The notes under the pieces are model-generated. The model ran no database searches and was not told the DNA's origin. It worked only from the letters and a program-made list of their open reading frames with translations. Source: Ralstonia mannitolilytica (GTDB taxonomy: Bacteria > Pseudomonadota > Gammaproteobacteria > Burkholderiales > Burkholderiaceae). Taken from it: 64,000 bases of DNA. Shown here in pieces: positions 27,272 through 36,293 of the stretch (positions within the stretch are counted from its first letter, which is position 1; every line of letters starts with the position of its first letter). The stretch is taken from contig NZ_CAJPVG010000001.1 in the NCBI RefSeq assembly GCF_905397375.1, positions 558,001 to 622,000 of the forward strand, written 5' to 3'. The position numbers and the translations under genes are program-made.

Positions 27272-28720
27272 TCAAGCGGCGTCCGGGGCGCCGGGCGCCG
27301 TCGCCGCGGGGCCGCCCGACGCGCGTGCCGCTTCCGCGTAGACGAGGATGGCGAACGGCACGTCTTCGTGCGCTTCGAAATGCTTGATCTGCTGCACCTG
27401 GTGGGCACTGACCACGCTGTCGCGCGTGATGAGCAGCACCCCGCGGCGCGTAAGCAGGTCATCGGCCAGGCGCATGCCTTCGCGCAGTTCCGTCGAGGTG
27501 ATCTGGCGCACGGGCATCACTTCGCCCTGCTGCTTGAGCACCGCAACGAAGCGCACCACCACATCGGGGTCGTAGCGCAGGCCGGACTGCGCCTTGATCA
27601 TCTCCATGGCCTGGTCGGCCGACGTGCGCTGCTTGACGATCTCGCCCGACATCAGCCCCTCGAAATCGCGCGCCACGGCCACGATGCGCGCCCCGATGGG
27701 GATGGCCGGGCCTGCCAGGCGATCGGGCGTGCCGCGGCCATTGAAACGCTCGTACTGGTGGCGGATGATCTGGGCCACCTGCTCGAGCTGCGGCACCGGC
27801 GTGAGCACCATCTGCGCCCGCAGCGGATGCTGGTAGAACTGCTGCGCCTGCTCCGCAGACAGACGGTCGAGCGACGTGCTCAGCAGCACATCGGGCAACG
27901 ACAGCTTGCCGATGCCATGCAGCAGCCCGGCATGGAAGATGTCCTGCACCTGCAGCCCCGTCAGCCCGCACCCGATGGCGATGCGCCGCGCGAGATCGGC
28001 CACCCGCAGCGACTGGCGCGCCATGGCACCGCAGCGCATCTCGATCATGCTGGCGCACACCTGAACCATGTTGGTGAAGCTGGTCTTCAGATCGCGCTGG
28101 GCGCCTTCCAGGAACATCACCGTCTGACGAATCTCTTCGGTGCGCGCCTGCACCTGGGTCTCCAGGCCTGCGTTGAGCCGCTGCAGCATGTCGTTCTGCT
28201 GGCGCGTGAGGTCGCTCAGGCGTTGCGCTTCACGCGCGAGCGTGCGCTGCTCGACCGCGTGCCGCACGGTGAGCAGCAGATCCTGGTCGTCCCACGGCTT
28301 GTTGAGGTAGCGGTAGACCCCGCCCTCGTTGATGGCGCGCACGGCCGAATCGATCTCGGAATAGCCGGTCAGCAGGATGCGCATCACGTCGGGATACCGC
28401 TCGCGCGCGCAGGCCAGAAACTCGGCGCCGCTCATGCCGGGCATGCGCATGTCCGAGACGATCAGGTCCACCGGATATACAGCCAGCATCTCGAGCCCAG
28501 CCGCCCCGCTCTCCGCCGTGATCACGCGGTAGCCAGTCGGCCGCAGCAGCCGACGCAACGATGCGAGCACGCCCGCCTCGTCGTCGACGAGCAGGATCAG
28601 CGGTGTGGCGGCAGCCGAGGCGGCGCCCGACGTTGCAGGCACGGGCTGGGCCGTCTCTGCCGGCCCGGGAGCGGTACCGGGCGTGGTGGTTTGTGCAGTG
28701 TCTTCTTCGTAGGCGAGCAT
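27272..28720 (-). CDS. Receiver domain fused to a degenerate HD-GYP domain
   Basis: A 482-residue protein. A 40-residue disordered N-terminus precedes a CheY-like receiver (41-160) with Asp46, Asp47, phosphoacceptor Asp90 and Lys141 intact. A coiled coil (165-205) leads into an HD-GYP-like domain (210-400). There the hallmark HD is HG (LLHGIGK, residues 267-272), the HHExxDGxGYP motif reads QYERFNGRGTP, and so key metal ligands are missing. c-di-GMP hydrolysis is therefore doubtful; a phosphorylation-controlled binding role is more likely. It lies between the CheC-like gene and the binding protein. Confidence 0.85.
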   Translation of the reverse strand: MLAYEEDTAQTTTPGTAPGPAETAQPVPATSGAASAAATPLILLVDDEAGVLASLRRLLRPTGYRVITAESGAAGLEMLAVYPVDLIVSDMRMPGMSGAEFLACARERYPDVMRILLTGYSEIDSAVRAINEGGVYRYLNKPWDDQDLLLTVRHAVEQRTLAREAQRLSDLTRQQNDMLQRLNAGLETQVQARTEEIRQTVMFLEGAQRDLKTSFTNMVQVCASMIEMRCGAMARQSLRVADLARRIAIGCGLTGLQVQDIFHAGLLHGIGKLSLPDVLLSTSLDRLSAEQAQQFYQHPLRAQMVLTPVPQLEQVAQIIRHQYERFNGRGTPDRLAGPAIPIGARIVAVARDFEGLMSGEIVKQRTSADQAMEMIKAQSGLRYDPDVVVRFVAVLKQQGEVMPVRQITSTELREGMRLADDLLTRRGVLLITRDSVVSAHQVQQIKHFEAHEDVPFAILVYAEAARASGGPAATAPGAPDAA

Positions 28721-28750
28721 GGCCCGGTCCTCTGTGAGTTCAAAGCGCGT

Positions 28751-29362
28751 TCAGAGCGCCTGCAGAAACTGCTCGAGCGCGCGCTTCATGGTGCGGATGG
28801 CCGTTTCGGGCAGCAGCATGACGAGCTGCGCCACAAAGCCGCCGCGCTCGAGTGTGAAGCGCACCTCCAGCAGCAGCGCGACGTCCCAGCGACGGAACTG
28901 TTCGCCCGACAAGGCCTGTTGCAACGCGGTCGCGGGCACGAAGCTCGGGCGCGAGAACGACAGGTTGCGCCCCAGCTGCTCGAACACGCTGCGCACGCAC
29001 GCGCCCACCAGCAGGTTGGCAATGTCGGACAGCGCCTCGCTCTGGCCGTGGAGGTCGGCATCGTCGTAGCCCATCAGTTCTTCGAGCTCTTCGCGGCCGT
29101 CCTTGCCGAAGAGCACGATGGCTTCGCCGGAAATGTCCGACTGGAACGCCTGCCGCACCGGCGACGGCGCATCGCCTGCCATGTCGCAGGCCAGCAGGTT
29201 GGCCTGCAGCTGTGCGGCGTCGACGAGCTTGATGCCCGGCACCGACAGCGTCACGAACGCCCCCAGCAGTTCGGCCAGTGCAGCGCCGGCCTTGCCCATG
29301 CCGATGTTGGCGATCTCCTGCAGCGCGTCGCGCTGCTCTTCGTTGAGCGTCAGGTCATGCAT
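28751..29362 (-). CDS. CheC-like CheY-phosphatase
   Basis: A 203-residue protein of the CheC/CheX/FliY phosphatase family. Two active-site helices are visible. The first reads E-IA-N, with exactly 22 residues from the Asn to a Pro (near 13-40). The second, near 105-130, has D in place of the Glu but keeps the Asn and the 22-residue spacing to Pro. CheC enzymes remove phosphate from CheY-like receivers. The start overlaps the end of the receiver gene by eight bases, which points to that receiver as its substrate. Confidence 0.85.
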   Translation of the reverse strand: MHDLTLNEEQRDALQEIANIGMGKAGAALAELLGAFVTLSVPGIKLVDAAQLQANLLACDMAGDAPSPVRQAFQSDISGEAIVLFGKDGREELEELMGYDDADLHGQSEALSDIANLLVGACVRSVFEQLGRNLSFSRPSFVPATALQQALSGEQFRRWDVALLLEVRFTLERGGFVAQLVMLLPETAIRTMKRALEQFLQAL

Positions 29363-29723
29363 AGAGCCCATACCCCCGCAGGATCGGAACAATCCGCTCG
29401 GCCGAGACCGGCTTCGGTATGAACCCGATGGCACCGAGTTCCTTGACGCGCTCCACCGCGCCGGACTGGATGTCAGCCGACACCACGATCACAAAGGCAT
29501 CGGCGGCGGCCCGGCGAATGTGTTCGAGCACCTGGAAGCCGTCCATGTCGGGCATGGTGAGATCGAGAAAGACGACGGTGCCCTTGCCCGCCCGGAACAG
29601 CTCCAGCGCCTGCACGCCGTTGGAAGCCTGCGAGACTTCGACGTCCCAGTCCTCGGGCAAGGCGTTGATCAGAAGCTTGCGTGCCAGCGACGAGTCGTCG
29701 GCAACGAGCACGGGTAGCGCCAT
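29355..29723 (-). CDS. Stand-alone CheY-like receiver
   Basis: A 122-residue single-domain response regulator. The acidic pair Asp9-Asp10, phosphoacceptor Asp54 (VVFLDLTMPDMDG), Ser82 and Lys104 (FIPKP) are all present, so it should be phosphorylatable. It has no output domain. It lies 13 bases after the PAS kinase and overlaps the CheC-like gene, so kinase, receiver and phosphatase are encoded in consecutive order. Its partner protein is unknown; no flagellar switch genes are in the window. Confidence 0.9.
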   Translation of the reverse strand: MALPVLVADDSSLARKLLINALPEDWDVEVSQASNGVQALELFRAGKGTVVFLDLTMPDMDGFQVLEHIRRAAADAFVIVVSADIQSGAVERVKELGAIGFIPKPVSAERIVPILRGYGLYA

Positions 29724-29736
29724 GGTGTGTCTCCCT

Positions 29737-31164
29737 TCAGGCGTAAGACGTGGGGTTCAGGGGGGCCGCCGCCTTGACGGCCGGCGCGGGTTCTGAGGCG
29801 AGGGCGGGCGCGGGGCCGCCCACGGGCAGCGTCACGCGAAAGGTCGTGCCCTTGCCGACCGTGCTCGATACATCGATGCGTCCGCCATGCGCCTGCACGA
29901 TGCCGTAGGTGACCGACAATCCGAGCCCCGTGCCCTTGCCGACCGGCTTGGTGGTGAAGAACGGATCGAAGATGCGCTTGAGGTTCTCGGGCGGAATACC
30001 GCAACCGGCATCGGCCACCTCCAACCAGACCGACGCCTTGGCATCCGCCTCGCCAGGGCCGGGCGCATCGCACCCGGTGCGCACCGCGATCACCCCACGC
30101 TGGCCACCAGACTCGGCTTTCTTGGCGTACGCCTGCGCCGCGTTCACCACCAGGTTCAGCACCACCTGGTTGATTTGCGACGGGATGCACATCACGGGTG
30201 GCAGTGTGCTGTACTCGCGCACGAGATCGGCCTGGTACTTGATTTCATTGTGGACGATGTTCAGCGTGGATTCGATGCAGCGGTGGATGTCGACCTGTTC
30301 CCACTGGTGCTTGCTGTCCACGCGCGAGAAGTCGCGCAGGTCCACCACGATGTCGCGCACGCGGGCCAGGCCCTCTTTCGATTCTGCGACGAGCGCCGGG
30401 GCGTCTTCGGTGAGGTAGTCGATATCGGCGGCCTGGGCGAGCGCGGCGAGCTGCGGGTCCAGCGAAGGCGCCGCCTGCGTGATCAGTTGCTCCATGCCGC
30501 GCGCATAGTCGAGCAGCGTGCCCATGTAGCGTTGCAGGCTGTTCAGATTCGACAGCACGAAGCCCACGGGGTTATTGATCTCATGCGCAATGCCGGCCGC
30601 CAACTGCCCGATGGCGGCGAGCTTCTCCGATTGCAGCAACTGCTGGTGCGCCTGGGCCAGCTCTTCGTTCAATGCCGAGAGCTGCGCGTTGCGCACGGTC
30701 AGCTCCTGCAGCGCATCGGTCACGATCTTTTCGCGCTTTTTCAGCTCGCCATAGGCCAGGCAGACATCGGTCGCGTCGAGCAGCGTAATGCCGACGGCAA
30801 TCACCACGCCGTGCTCATCCTCAATCGGAATGAAACTGCAGTTCTGCTGCATCCATTCGATCGTGTCGGTAATGGGCCGGGTATGCCGAAAACGGAACAG
30901 ATAAGGCCGGTGCTCCCACGATGTATATGCCGAGACGCCCAATACAAAAACGCTCTCGATTTTCTTGCGCAGCCATTTTTCGGGCAGCTCGGGAAACAGG
31001 GCGAACATATCCTGGCCGAGCACCTCGTCGGCCGAACGCCCGCTGTGATACTGCATGAAACGGTTCCACGACAGGATCCGCATGTGCCGATCCACCGAGA
31101 ACACGCCGCAACTCACCAGTTGCGCAATGGCGTCGGAGAGTTGGGATGGGGTGATGTCTGCCAT
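29737..31164 (-). CDS. Soluble PAS-domain sensor histidine kinase
   Basis: A 475-residue kinase without membrane segments. A PAS fold occupies about residues 10-135 (VFSVDRHMRILSWNRFMQYHSGRS is the typical start), a coiled coil follows, and the kinase core has the H-box QLAAGIAHEINNPVGFV with His194, then N-box, FDPFFTTKP and GTGLGLSV. Its kinase core closely resembles that of the membrane kinase at the other end of the operon, suggesting duplication. The ATG at 31164 was chosen over an extension without a ribosome-binding site. It is the promoter-proximal gene of the operon. Confidence 0.88.
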   Translation of the reverse strand: MADITPSQLSDAIAQLVSCGVFSVDRHMRILSWNRFMQYHSGRSADEVLGQDMFALFPELPEKWLRKKIESVFVLGVSAYTSWEHRPYLFRFRHTRPITDTIEWMQQNCSFIPIEDEHGVVIAVGITLLDATDVCLAYGELKKREKIVTDALQELTVRNAQLSALNEELAQAHQQLLQSEKLAAIGQLAAGIAHEINNPVGFVLSNLNSLQRYMGTLLDYARGMEQLITQAAPSLDPQLAALAQAADIDYLTEDAPALVAESKEGLARVRDIVVDLRDFSRVDSKHQWEQVDIHRCIESTLNIVHNEIKYQADLVREYSTLPPVMCIPSQINQVVLNLVVNAAQAYAKKAESGGQRGVIAVRTGCDAPGPGEADAKASVWLEVADAGCGIPPENLKRIFDPFFTTKPVGKGTGLGLSVTYGIVQAHGGRIDVSSTVGKGTTFRVTLPVGGPAPALASEPAPAVKAAAPLNPTSYA

Positions 31165-31376
31165 GCCTGGGCGCCGGTCTGCAAATGCATGCGGTTGATG
31201 TCGGGTCACATCGCATAACCCGCTCTTACCCTGCTTATCGACAGAGTTTTGCTCAGGCAGATAAGGACAAATCCCTAATCGCGCGTGATTATCGGAAGAT
31301 CAGAGTGAAGACACATGAACATCGGCCGCGGCGCCATGAATAATGTGCGGGATTACACGCTTTTTCTCGGCCGGTT

Positions 31377-33404
31377 TCAGCTGCGCAGATGCAATTGCGC
31401 CAGAAGCTGCCGCCACTGTGCGAATTGGCGCGCCCGTGCCTGCGGATCAGCAGCGTCGCGGCCATAGCGCAGCGCGACGTAGCCGGCGGCGGCCTCGCGG
31501 ATGGCCTGCGCGGCCTGGGGGAAGTGCACGGCGGCGCGTTCGGCATAGGCCATCGGGCCTTCTGCCGGTGCGCGCGGGCAGCCATGCCGCGCCAGCCTGT
31601 CGCACAGGCGCTGCCACTGCGCCTGCACCGGATCGGGCTTCGGCTTGCGCGGCTGCCACAACAGCGGCAGCGCGGCCAACAGCACGAGGCCCGACACGCC
31701 CCACAGCACGGCGCGCGGGTCTGCCGCATCCAGCCCCAGCCACGCGAACAGACGCGCCTGGCGGCTGCGGTCATAGCCGAGCACCCAGCGGTTCCACCCG
31801 CTGACCAGGCCATCCAGCCCCCAGCGCACGTTGCGCAGCCACGCGGGCTCTTGCGCGCGGCGCGAGCGGAATTCGCTGGCGGGCACGGCTGCCGCAAGCC
31901 CCCGTTCCACCCGCTGCGGCGCGACGGCGGCGGTCGGGTCCACGCGCACCCAGCCGCGCCCGTCCAGCCAGACCTCGGCCCAGGCGTGCGCATCGGACTG
32001 GCGCACGATGATGTCGCCGCTCACGACATTCACCTCGCCCCCCAGGTAGCCGACCACCACGCGCGCCGGCATGCCCGCCGCACGCATCAGGAAGACGAAG
32101 CTGCCGGCGTAGTGCTCGCAGAAGCCGCGGCGCGTGCGGAAGAGGAAGTCGTCGATCTGCGGATCCTGCAGCGGTTCGGGCTCGAGCGTGTAGGCAAACG
32201 GCGCGCGGCCAAACAGCTTCAACGCGGCCGAGATGCGCTCGGCAGGCGGCAGGCCAGCCCATTGCGCGGCGAGCGCACGCGCCTGCGGGTTGCCCGGCGG
32301 CAGTGCCAGCGCCAACTGCCGCGTAAGCGGATCGAGCGGCCCGGCATCGTCCGCGCCACGGCGGCCGGGCAAACGCGAGCGCGCGTGATAGCGCATGCGC
32401 TGGTCGAACACCTGGGTGCTGACGAATTCGCCGTCGAGGCTGCGGCGGATGCCGTCGCGCGCGTCGATGGACACACCGCGGTCGAGCGCAAAGAGCCAGC
32501 GCTGGCGTGTCGGCTCGAGCGTGATGTTGTAGTCGACCAAGTCCGCTGCGCTGCCGGCAGCGTCCGCAGAATCGGGTACGCCTTCGGGCGCGGGACGCTG
32601 CCGCATCGAGGCGGCCGTCCACGCCTGGCCGTCGAAACGCCACAGCACCAGGCCGCGCCAGTAGAGCGTGTCGGGCGGCGGCGGCGCGCCGGCAAAGTCG
32701 GCGCGGAAGGCGAGGTCATCCGACAGGATCAGCTGGCCGACCGAGCCCGGCGCCATGCGGTCAGACAGGCCGCTGGTGGCGGTGTCGGCGGCTTGCGGCA
32801 GGCGCCACAGCGGGTGATCCAGGCGCGGGAACAGCAAGAAGAGTACGGCCGCGCACGGCAAACCCATCAGTACCAGGCGCGTCAACACGCGCGCGGGCGA
32901 CACGCGCGTGCGCGCCTGCGGATGCAGCAACACCAGCCAGTTGCGCAGCAGCAGTGCCACGGTGGCCAGCATGCTGGCGGCCAGCCATGGCGGCTGGTCA
33001 AACAGCACTTGCGAGAGCAGCAGGAAGCAGCACAGCTGCGTGACCAGAACGCCATTGCGCACCGTGTGCGACTCCATCAGCTTGAGCACGAGGAACGCGC
33101 CGAGCAGCGCCACCGACAGGTCGCGCCCGATATTGCCGCCCGTGCGCATGGCCAGCACCAGCGTCACGAGCAGTGTCGCCACGCCGGTCAGCCCGAGCAC
33201 CCACTTGCCCGGCAACGGCGCACGGCGCACCCACAGCAGCGTGCGCCAGAGCAGCAGCACGCCAAACACGGCACAGGTGACGAGCGGCAGCGCCCGCAGC
33301 AGCGGCGCCAGCACCACGGCCAGCTGCGCGATGAGCCAGCCGTGCTCGCGGTGCGTGAGCGCGCGGGCCGGGCCGAACACGGGGGTCTCCGAAGGCAGGC
33401 TCAT
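31377..33404 (-). CDS. TgpA-like transglutaminase with DUF3488 membrane domain
   Basis: A 675-residue protein. The N-terminal 200 residues have about six membrane helices (DUF3488), followed by a periplasmic transglutaminase-like domain with the Cys-His-Asp triad visible in FCEHYAGS, DAHAWAEVW and VRVDPTA (about 430-500). One further helix near 580 and a cytoplasmic DUF4129-like tail close it. The start overlaps the DUF58 stop as ATGA. It forms a conserved trio with DUF58 and MoxR genes; the Pseudomonas homologue TgpA is linked to viability, but the substrate is unknown. Confidence 0.9.
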   Translation of the reverse strand: MSLPSETPVFGPARALTHREHGWLIAQLAVVLAPLLRALPLVTCAVFGVLLLWRTLLWVRRAPLPGKWVLGLTGVATLLVTLVLAMRTGGNIGRDLSVALLGAFLVLKLMESHTVRNGVLVTQLCCFLLLSQVLFDQPPWLAASMLATVALLLRNWLVLLHPQARTRVSPARVLTRLVLMGLPCAAVLFLLFPRLDHPLWRLPQAADTATSGLSDRMAPGSVGQLILSDDLAFRADFAGAPPPPDTLYWRGLVLWRFDGQAWTAASMRQRPAPEGVPDSADAAGSAADLVDYNITLEPTRQRWLFALDRGVSIDARDGIRRSLDGEFVSTQVFDQRMRYHARSRLPGRRGADDAGPLDPLTRQLALALPPGNPQARALAAQWAGLPPAERISAALKLFGRAPFAYTLEPEPLQDPQIDDFLFRTRRGFCEHYAGSFVFLMRAAGMPARVVVGYLGGEVNVVSGDIIVRQSDAHAWAEVWLDGRGWVRVDPTAAVAPQRVERGLAAAVPASEFRSRRAQEPAWLRNVRWGLDGLVSGWNRWVLGYDRSRQARLFAWLGLDAADPRAVLWGVSGLVLLAALPLLWQPRKPKPDPVQAQWQRLCDRLARHGCPRAPAEGPMAYAERAAVHFPQAAQAIREAAAGYVALRYGRDAADPQARARQFAQWRQLLAQLHLRS

Positions 33405-34477
33405 GCGGAGGCCGCCTCGGGCATGGCAGGCCTGCCCCACATGGCCAGGGCTTGCAGGCACGCATCGCGATGCGCAGACCCGCGTGCGGGGCCGATCGAC
33501 AGGCCCGGCAGGTTCAGGGTGTAGTCGGGCGCCTCGGCAGCCGGCGCGTGCTCGGCAGCCAGTACCCAGGCACACAGGCGCGAGAGGCGCTGCTCCACGC
33601 TCATCCACGGCGGCAAGGCATCCCACGCCAGCACGCACTGGGCGCGGCGCACCTGCTGCCCGGTGCGGCTGACCCACGTATCGAGCCGCGCACTGTGCTT
33701 CCACGCAATGCTGCGCAGCGGGTCGCCGGGGCGGTAGGCGCGCAGCTGGTCGGCGGCGTCTTCGGGGGCGCTGCGGGCGGCGCGCAGGTCATCTTCCTCG
33801 CCGGGGTCGGGAGCCATGCTGGCGGGCAGCGGTGGGGGCGAGGATTCCGGCTCGGGGTACACGAGCAACGTCAGCGGCGCGTCGGCATAGCTCCACGCGC
33901 GGAACAGCCCCAGCGGAAAGCGCGTCGACACCGTCAGCCGCGGCAGCGCAAACCAGCCGCGCGGCTGCGCGGCAAACGACAGCACCGCGACCACCGCGTC
34001 CTGCGCGTCGAGCGACATCTCCACCGCCGCCGCGTCGCGCGCGCCCACATCGATGCCCACACGCGCCCACGGCGTGACGTTCGCCAGCGCCACGCTCACG
34101 TTGACGGCGTGCCCGGCAAACACGGCATCACCCGCCGCGCCGCGCACTTCCAGGTCGACCAGGTTGCGATGCGTCTGCCACATGGCCGCGGCCACCACGC
34201 CGGCCAGCACGAAGGTCAGCAGGAAACCGAGGCTGACGTTGTAGTTGAGCGAGGTCAGCAGCATCACGATCAGCAGCAGCGCGAAGCCCGCACCGGCTGC
34301 GGTGGGCAGGATGTAGACGTGATTGCGGTCCAGCCGGATGCGGCCTTCTCGCGGCGTGCGCGGCCGCTGCAGAAAGCGCTGCACACGCCCGCGCACGAAG
34401 CGGATGCCGGGCAGCCTTGCCAAGCCCGCGCCCAGCACACGCAGCGGCGCAGACAACGCGGGCATGAAACGCGCCAT
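33401..34477 (-). CDS. DUF58 domain protein of the MoxR operon
   Basis: A 358-residue protein with two adjacent membrane helices near residues 55-100 and a C-terminal DUF58/von Willebrand-like domain marked by YRPGDPLRSIAWKHSAR (about 255-271). It lies 12 bases after the MoxR gene and overlaps the transglutaminase gene. In such trios the MoxR ATPase is thought to remodel a complex that contains the DUF58 protein. The specific role here is unknown. Confidence 0.9.
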   Translation of the reverse strand: MARFMPALSAPLRVLGAGLARLPGIRFVRGRVQRFLQRPRTPREGRIRLDRNHVYILPTAAGAGFALLLIVMLLTSLNYNVSLGFLLTFVLAGVVAAAMWQTHRNLVDLEVRGAAGDAVFAGHAVNVSVALANVTPWARVGIDVGARDAAAVEMSLDAQDAVVAVLSFAAQPRGWFALPRLTVSTRFPLGLFRAWSYADAPLTLLVYPEPESSPPPLPASMAPDPGEEDDLRAARSAPEDAADQLRAYRPGDPLRSIAWKHSARLDTWVSRTGQQVRRAQCVLAWDALPPWMSVEQRLSRLCAWVLAAEHAPAAEAPDYTLNLPGLSIGPARGSAHRDACLQALAMWGRPAMPEAASA

Positions 34478-34489
34478 GGCGCCGCGCCC

Positions 34490-35446
34490 TTAAGGGATGG
34501 CCACCGTATCGAGCAGCCGCTGCGCCAGCGCCGTGGCCGACAACGTGCCGCCCGTGGGCAGCAGCCGGTGCGCCGCCACGGCCTTGAAAACGGCCTGTAC
34601 GTCTTCGGGCAGCACGGCGTCGCGGCCGTCGATCAACGCCCATGCGCGCGCCGCTGCCAGCAGCGCCAGCCCCGCACGCGGCGACAGGCCCATCTGCACC
34701 TGCGCATCGGTGCGCGTGGCGTTCACGAGGGCCAGCACGTAGTCGACCAGCGCGGGCGCCACGTGCACCGCGTCGGCGGCAGCCTGCAGCGCCACCACCT
34801 GCGCGGCCGTCAGCACCGACTCGATGTCCTGCGGCGCGCCACCGCCGAGGTACAGCGCCCGCTCGGACGCTTGATCGGGATACCCGAGCGACAGCCGCAT
34901 CGTGAAACGATCGAGCTGCGATTCGGGCAGCGGGTGCGTGCCGATCTGGTTCAACGGGTTCTGTGTCGCAATGACGAAGAACGGGGCGGGCAGCGGATAC
35001 GTTGCGCCGTCATGCGTGACCTGCCCTTCGGCCATCGCTTCGAGGAGCGCGCTCTGCGCCTTGGGGCTCGCGCGGTTGATCTCGTCGGCCAGCACCACCT
35101 GCGCGAAGAGGGGGCCCGGGTGGAATTCGAAAGCGCCCTTCTCTTTCACGTAGATCGACACGCCGATGAGGTCGGCCGGCAGCAAGTCGCTGGTGAACTG
35201 CACACGTTGGTACTGCAGCCCGAGCGTGCGCGCCAGCGCGTGCGCCAGCGTGGTCTTGCCCACGCCCGGCAGGTCTTCGAGCAGCAGGTGGCCGCGCGCC
35301 AGCAGGCACGCCAGCGCCAGCCGGATCTGCAGCGGCTTGCCGAGCACGATGCGCTCGAGCGAGCGCTGCGCCTGCAACAGGGCGGCCGGCAACTGCGCCG
35401 CTTGCGGCGTGCGGATGGTAGAGAGGGGAGCTTGGTTGGGCGTCAT
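34490..35446 (-). CDS. MoxR-family AAA+ ATPase
   Basis: A 318-residue ATPase with Walker A LPGVGKTT (near 60), Walker B VVLADEINRA (near 122), the sensor segment ATQNPL (near 163) and LDRF arginine-finger region. This is a single AAA+ module with the MoxR lid. I use the ATG at 35446; an upstream in-frame start adds 19 unlikely Ala/Pro-rich residues. It is the first gene of the MoxR-DUF58-transglutaminase operon. Confidence 0.92.
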   Translation of the reverse strand: MTPNQAPLSTIRTPQAAQLPAALLQAQRSLERIVLGKPLQIRLALACLLARGHLLLEDLPGVGKTTLAHALARTLGLQYQRVQFTSDLLPADLIGVSIYVKEKGAFEFHPGPLFAQVVLADEINRASPKAQSALLEAMAEGQVTHDGATYPLPAPFFVIATQNPLNQIGTHPLPESQLDRFTMRLSLGYPDQASERALYLGGGAPQDIESVLTAAQVVALQAAADAVHVAPALVDYVLALVNATRTDAQVQMGLSPRAGLALLAAARAWALIDGRDAVLPEDVQAVFKAVAAHRLLPTGGTLSATALAQRLLDTVAIP

Positions 35447-35574
35447 CGGGGCGGGTGCGGCCGGAGCAACAATGCCAGCGAGTGTAGCGGTATCGCACGA
35501 CACCCGCGCGCCCGGTGTCCGGCCCTGCTCACATCAGCAACGGAACAGGCCGGGGCTGCGTGCGCGCTACCACA

Positions 35575-36219
35575 TCAGTCCGGTTTGCGCGCGGGGATAG
35601 CCGCGTCGAGCAACACGCGTGCCGTGCGCGGCAGGCTCCGGATCAGGCGCGGCGCATCGGTGCCGAAGGTCTGGCTGGCGGTATAGGCGCCTTCAATGAG
35701 GAAGGCGAGGTCGTCCGCCAGCGCGTCGGGGTCGGTGGCGCCGGCGGCCTGTGCGCGATCGCGCAGGCGCGCCAGCAGCGTCGCCTTGTTGCGCTGGACG
35801 AACTGGCGCGCAGCGTGCGACGGGTCGGGAAACTCCGCCGCCACGTTCACGAACGGGCAGCCGCGATAGCCGGGCCTCGATGCCCGCTCCGAGACGTCGA
35901 TGAAGAACTGCAGCAACTGCGCGCGCGCATCGTCGGGATGCTTCGCCATGCTGGCGTCGAAGTAGCCCCAGAAGCTCTGGTCGCTGCGCTCCAGATAGGC
36001 GAGGACGAGGTCGTCCTTCGACTTGAACTGGCGGTACAGGCTCATCTTGTTGACGCCGGCCTTCTCCACCACCGCTTCCACACCCACGGCCCGCACGCCT
36101 TCGTAGTAAAACAGCTGACGTGCGGCTTCGAGCAGGCTTGCGTGTGCGTCCTCACGGCTGATGCGGCGCGGCTTCGGGGGGTCGATATTGGGAAGGGCGC
36201 GTGGCCCACGTGCTGCCAT
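35575..36219 (-). CDS. TetR-family repressor
   Basis: A 214-residue regulator. The helix-turn-helix (EGVRAVGVEAVVEKAGVNKMSLYRQFKSKDDLV, about 37-70, given in parts) is typical of TetR; the C-terminal ligand domain includes PGYRGCPFVNVAAEFPD, as in AcrR/NemR-like members. It is divergent from an MFS gene, and two palindromes overlapping that gene's promoter are the likely operators. The ligand is unknown, probably a substrate of the exporter. Confidence 0.9.
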   Translation of the reverse strand: MAARGPRALPNIDPPKPRRISREDAHASLLEAARQLFYYEGVRAVGVEAVVEKAGVNKMSLYRQFKSKDDLVLAYLERSDQSFWGYFDASMAKHPDDARAQLLQFFIDVSERASRPGYRGCPFVNVAAEFPDPSHAARQFVQRNKATLLARLRDRAQAAGATDPDALADDLAFLIEGAYTASQTFGTDAPRLIRSLPRTARVLLDAAIPARKPD

Positions 36220-36293
36220 GGTGATGCTCCTGCGGGCGCGGCGGGGCACAAAGACCCTGTTCCCCTGCCGGCGCCGGTGACATTCGATGCGGC

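Noticed and set aside
31165..31376. Sigma-28-like -10 sequences (CCGATAA, GTCGATAA) upstream of the PAS kinase
   Set aside because: No matching TAAA element lies 15 bases upstream of either, so a flagellar promoter is not supported.
31389..33524. 711-codon plus-strand open frame opposite the transglutaminase gene
   Set aside because: Low-complexity antisense frame; the minus strand has the catalytic triad and membrane helices.
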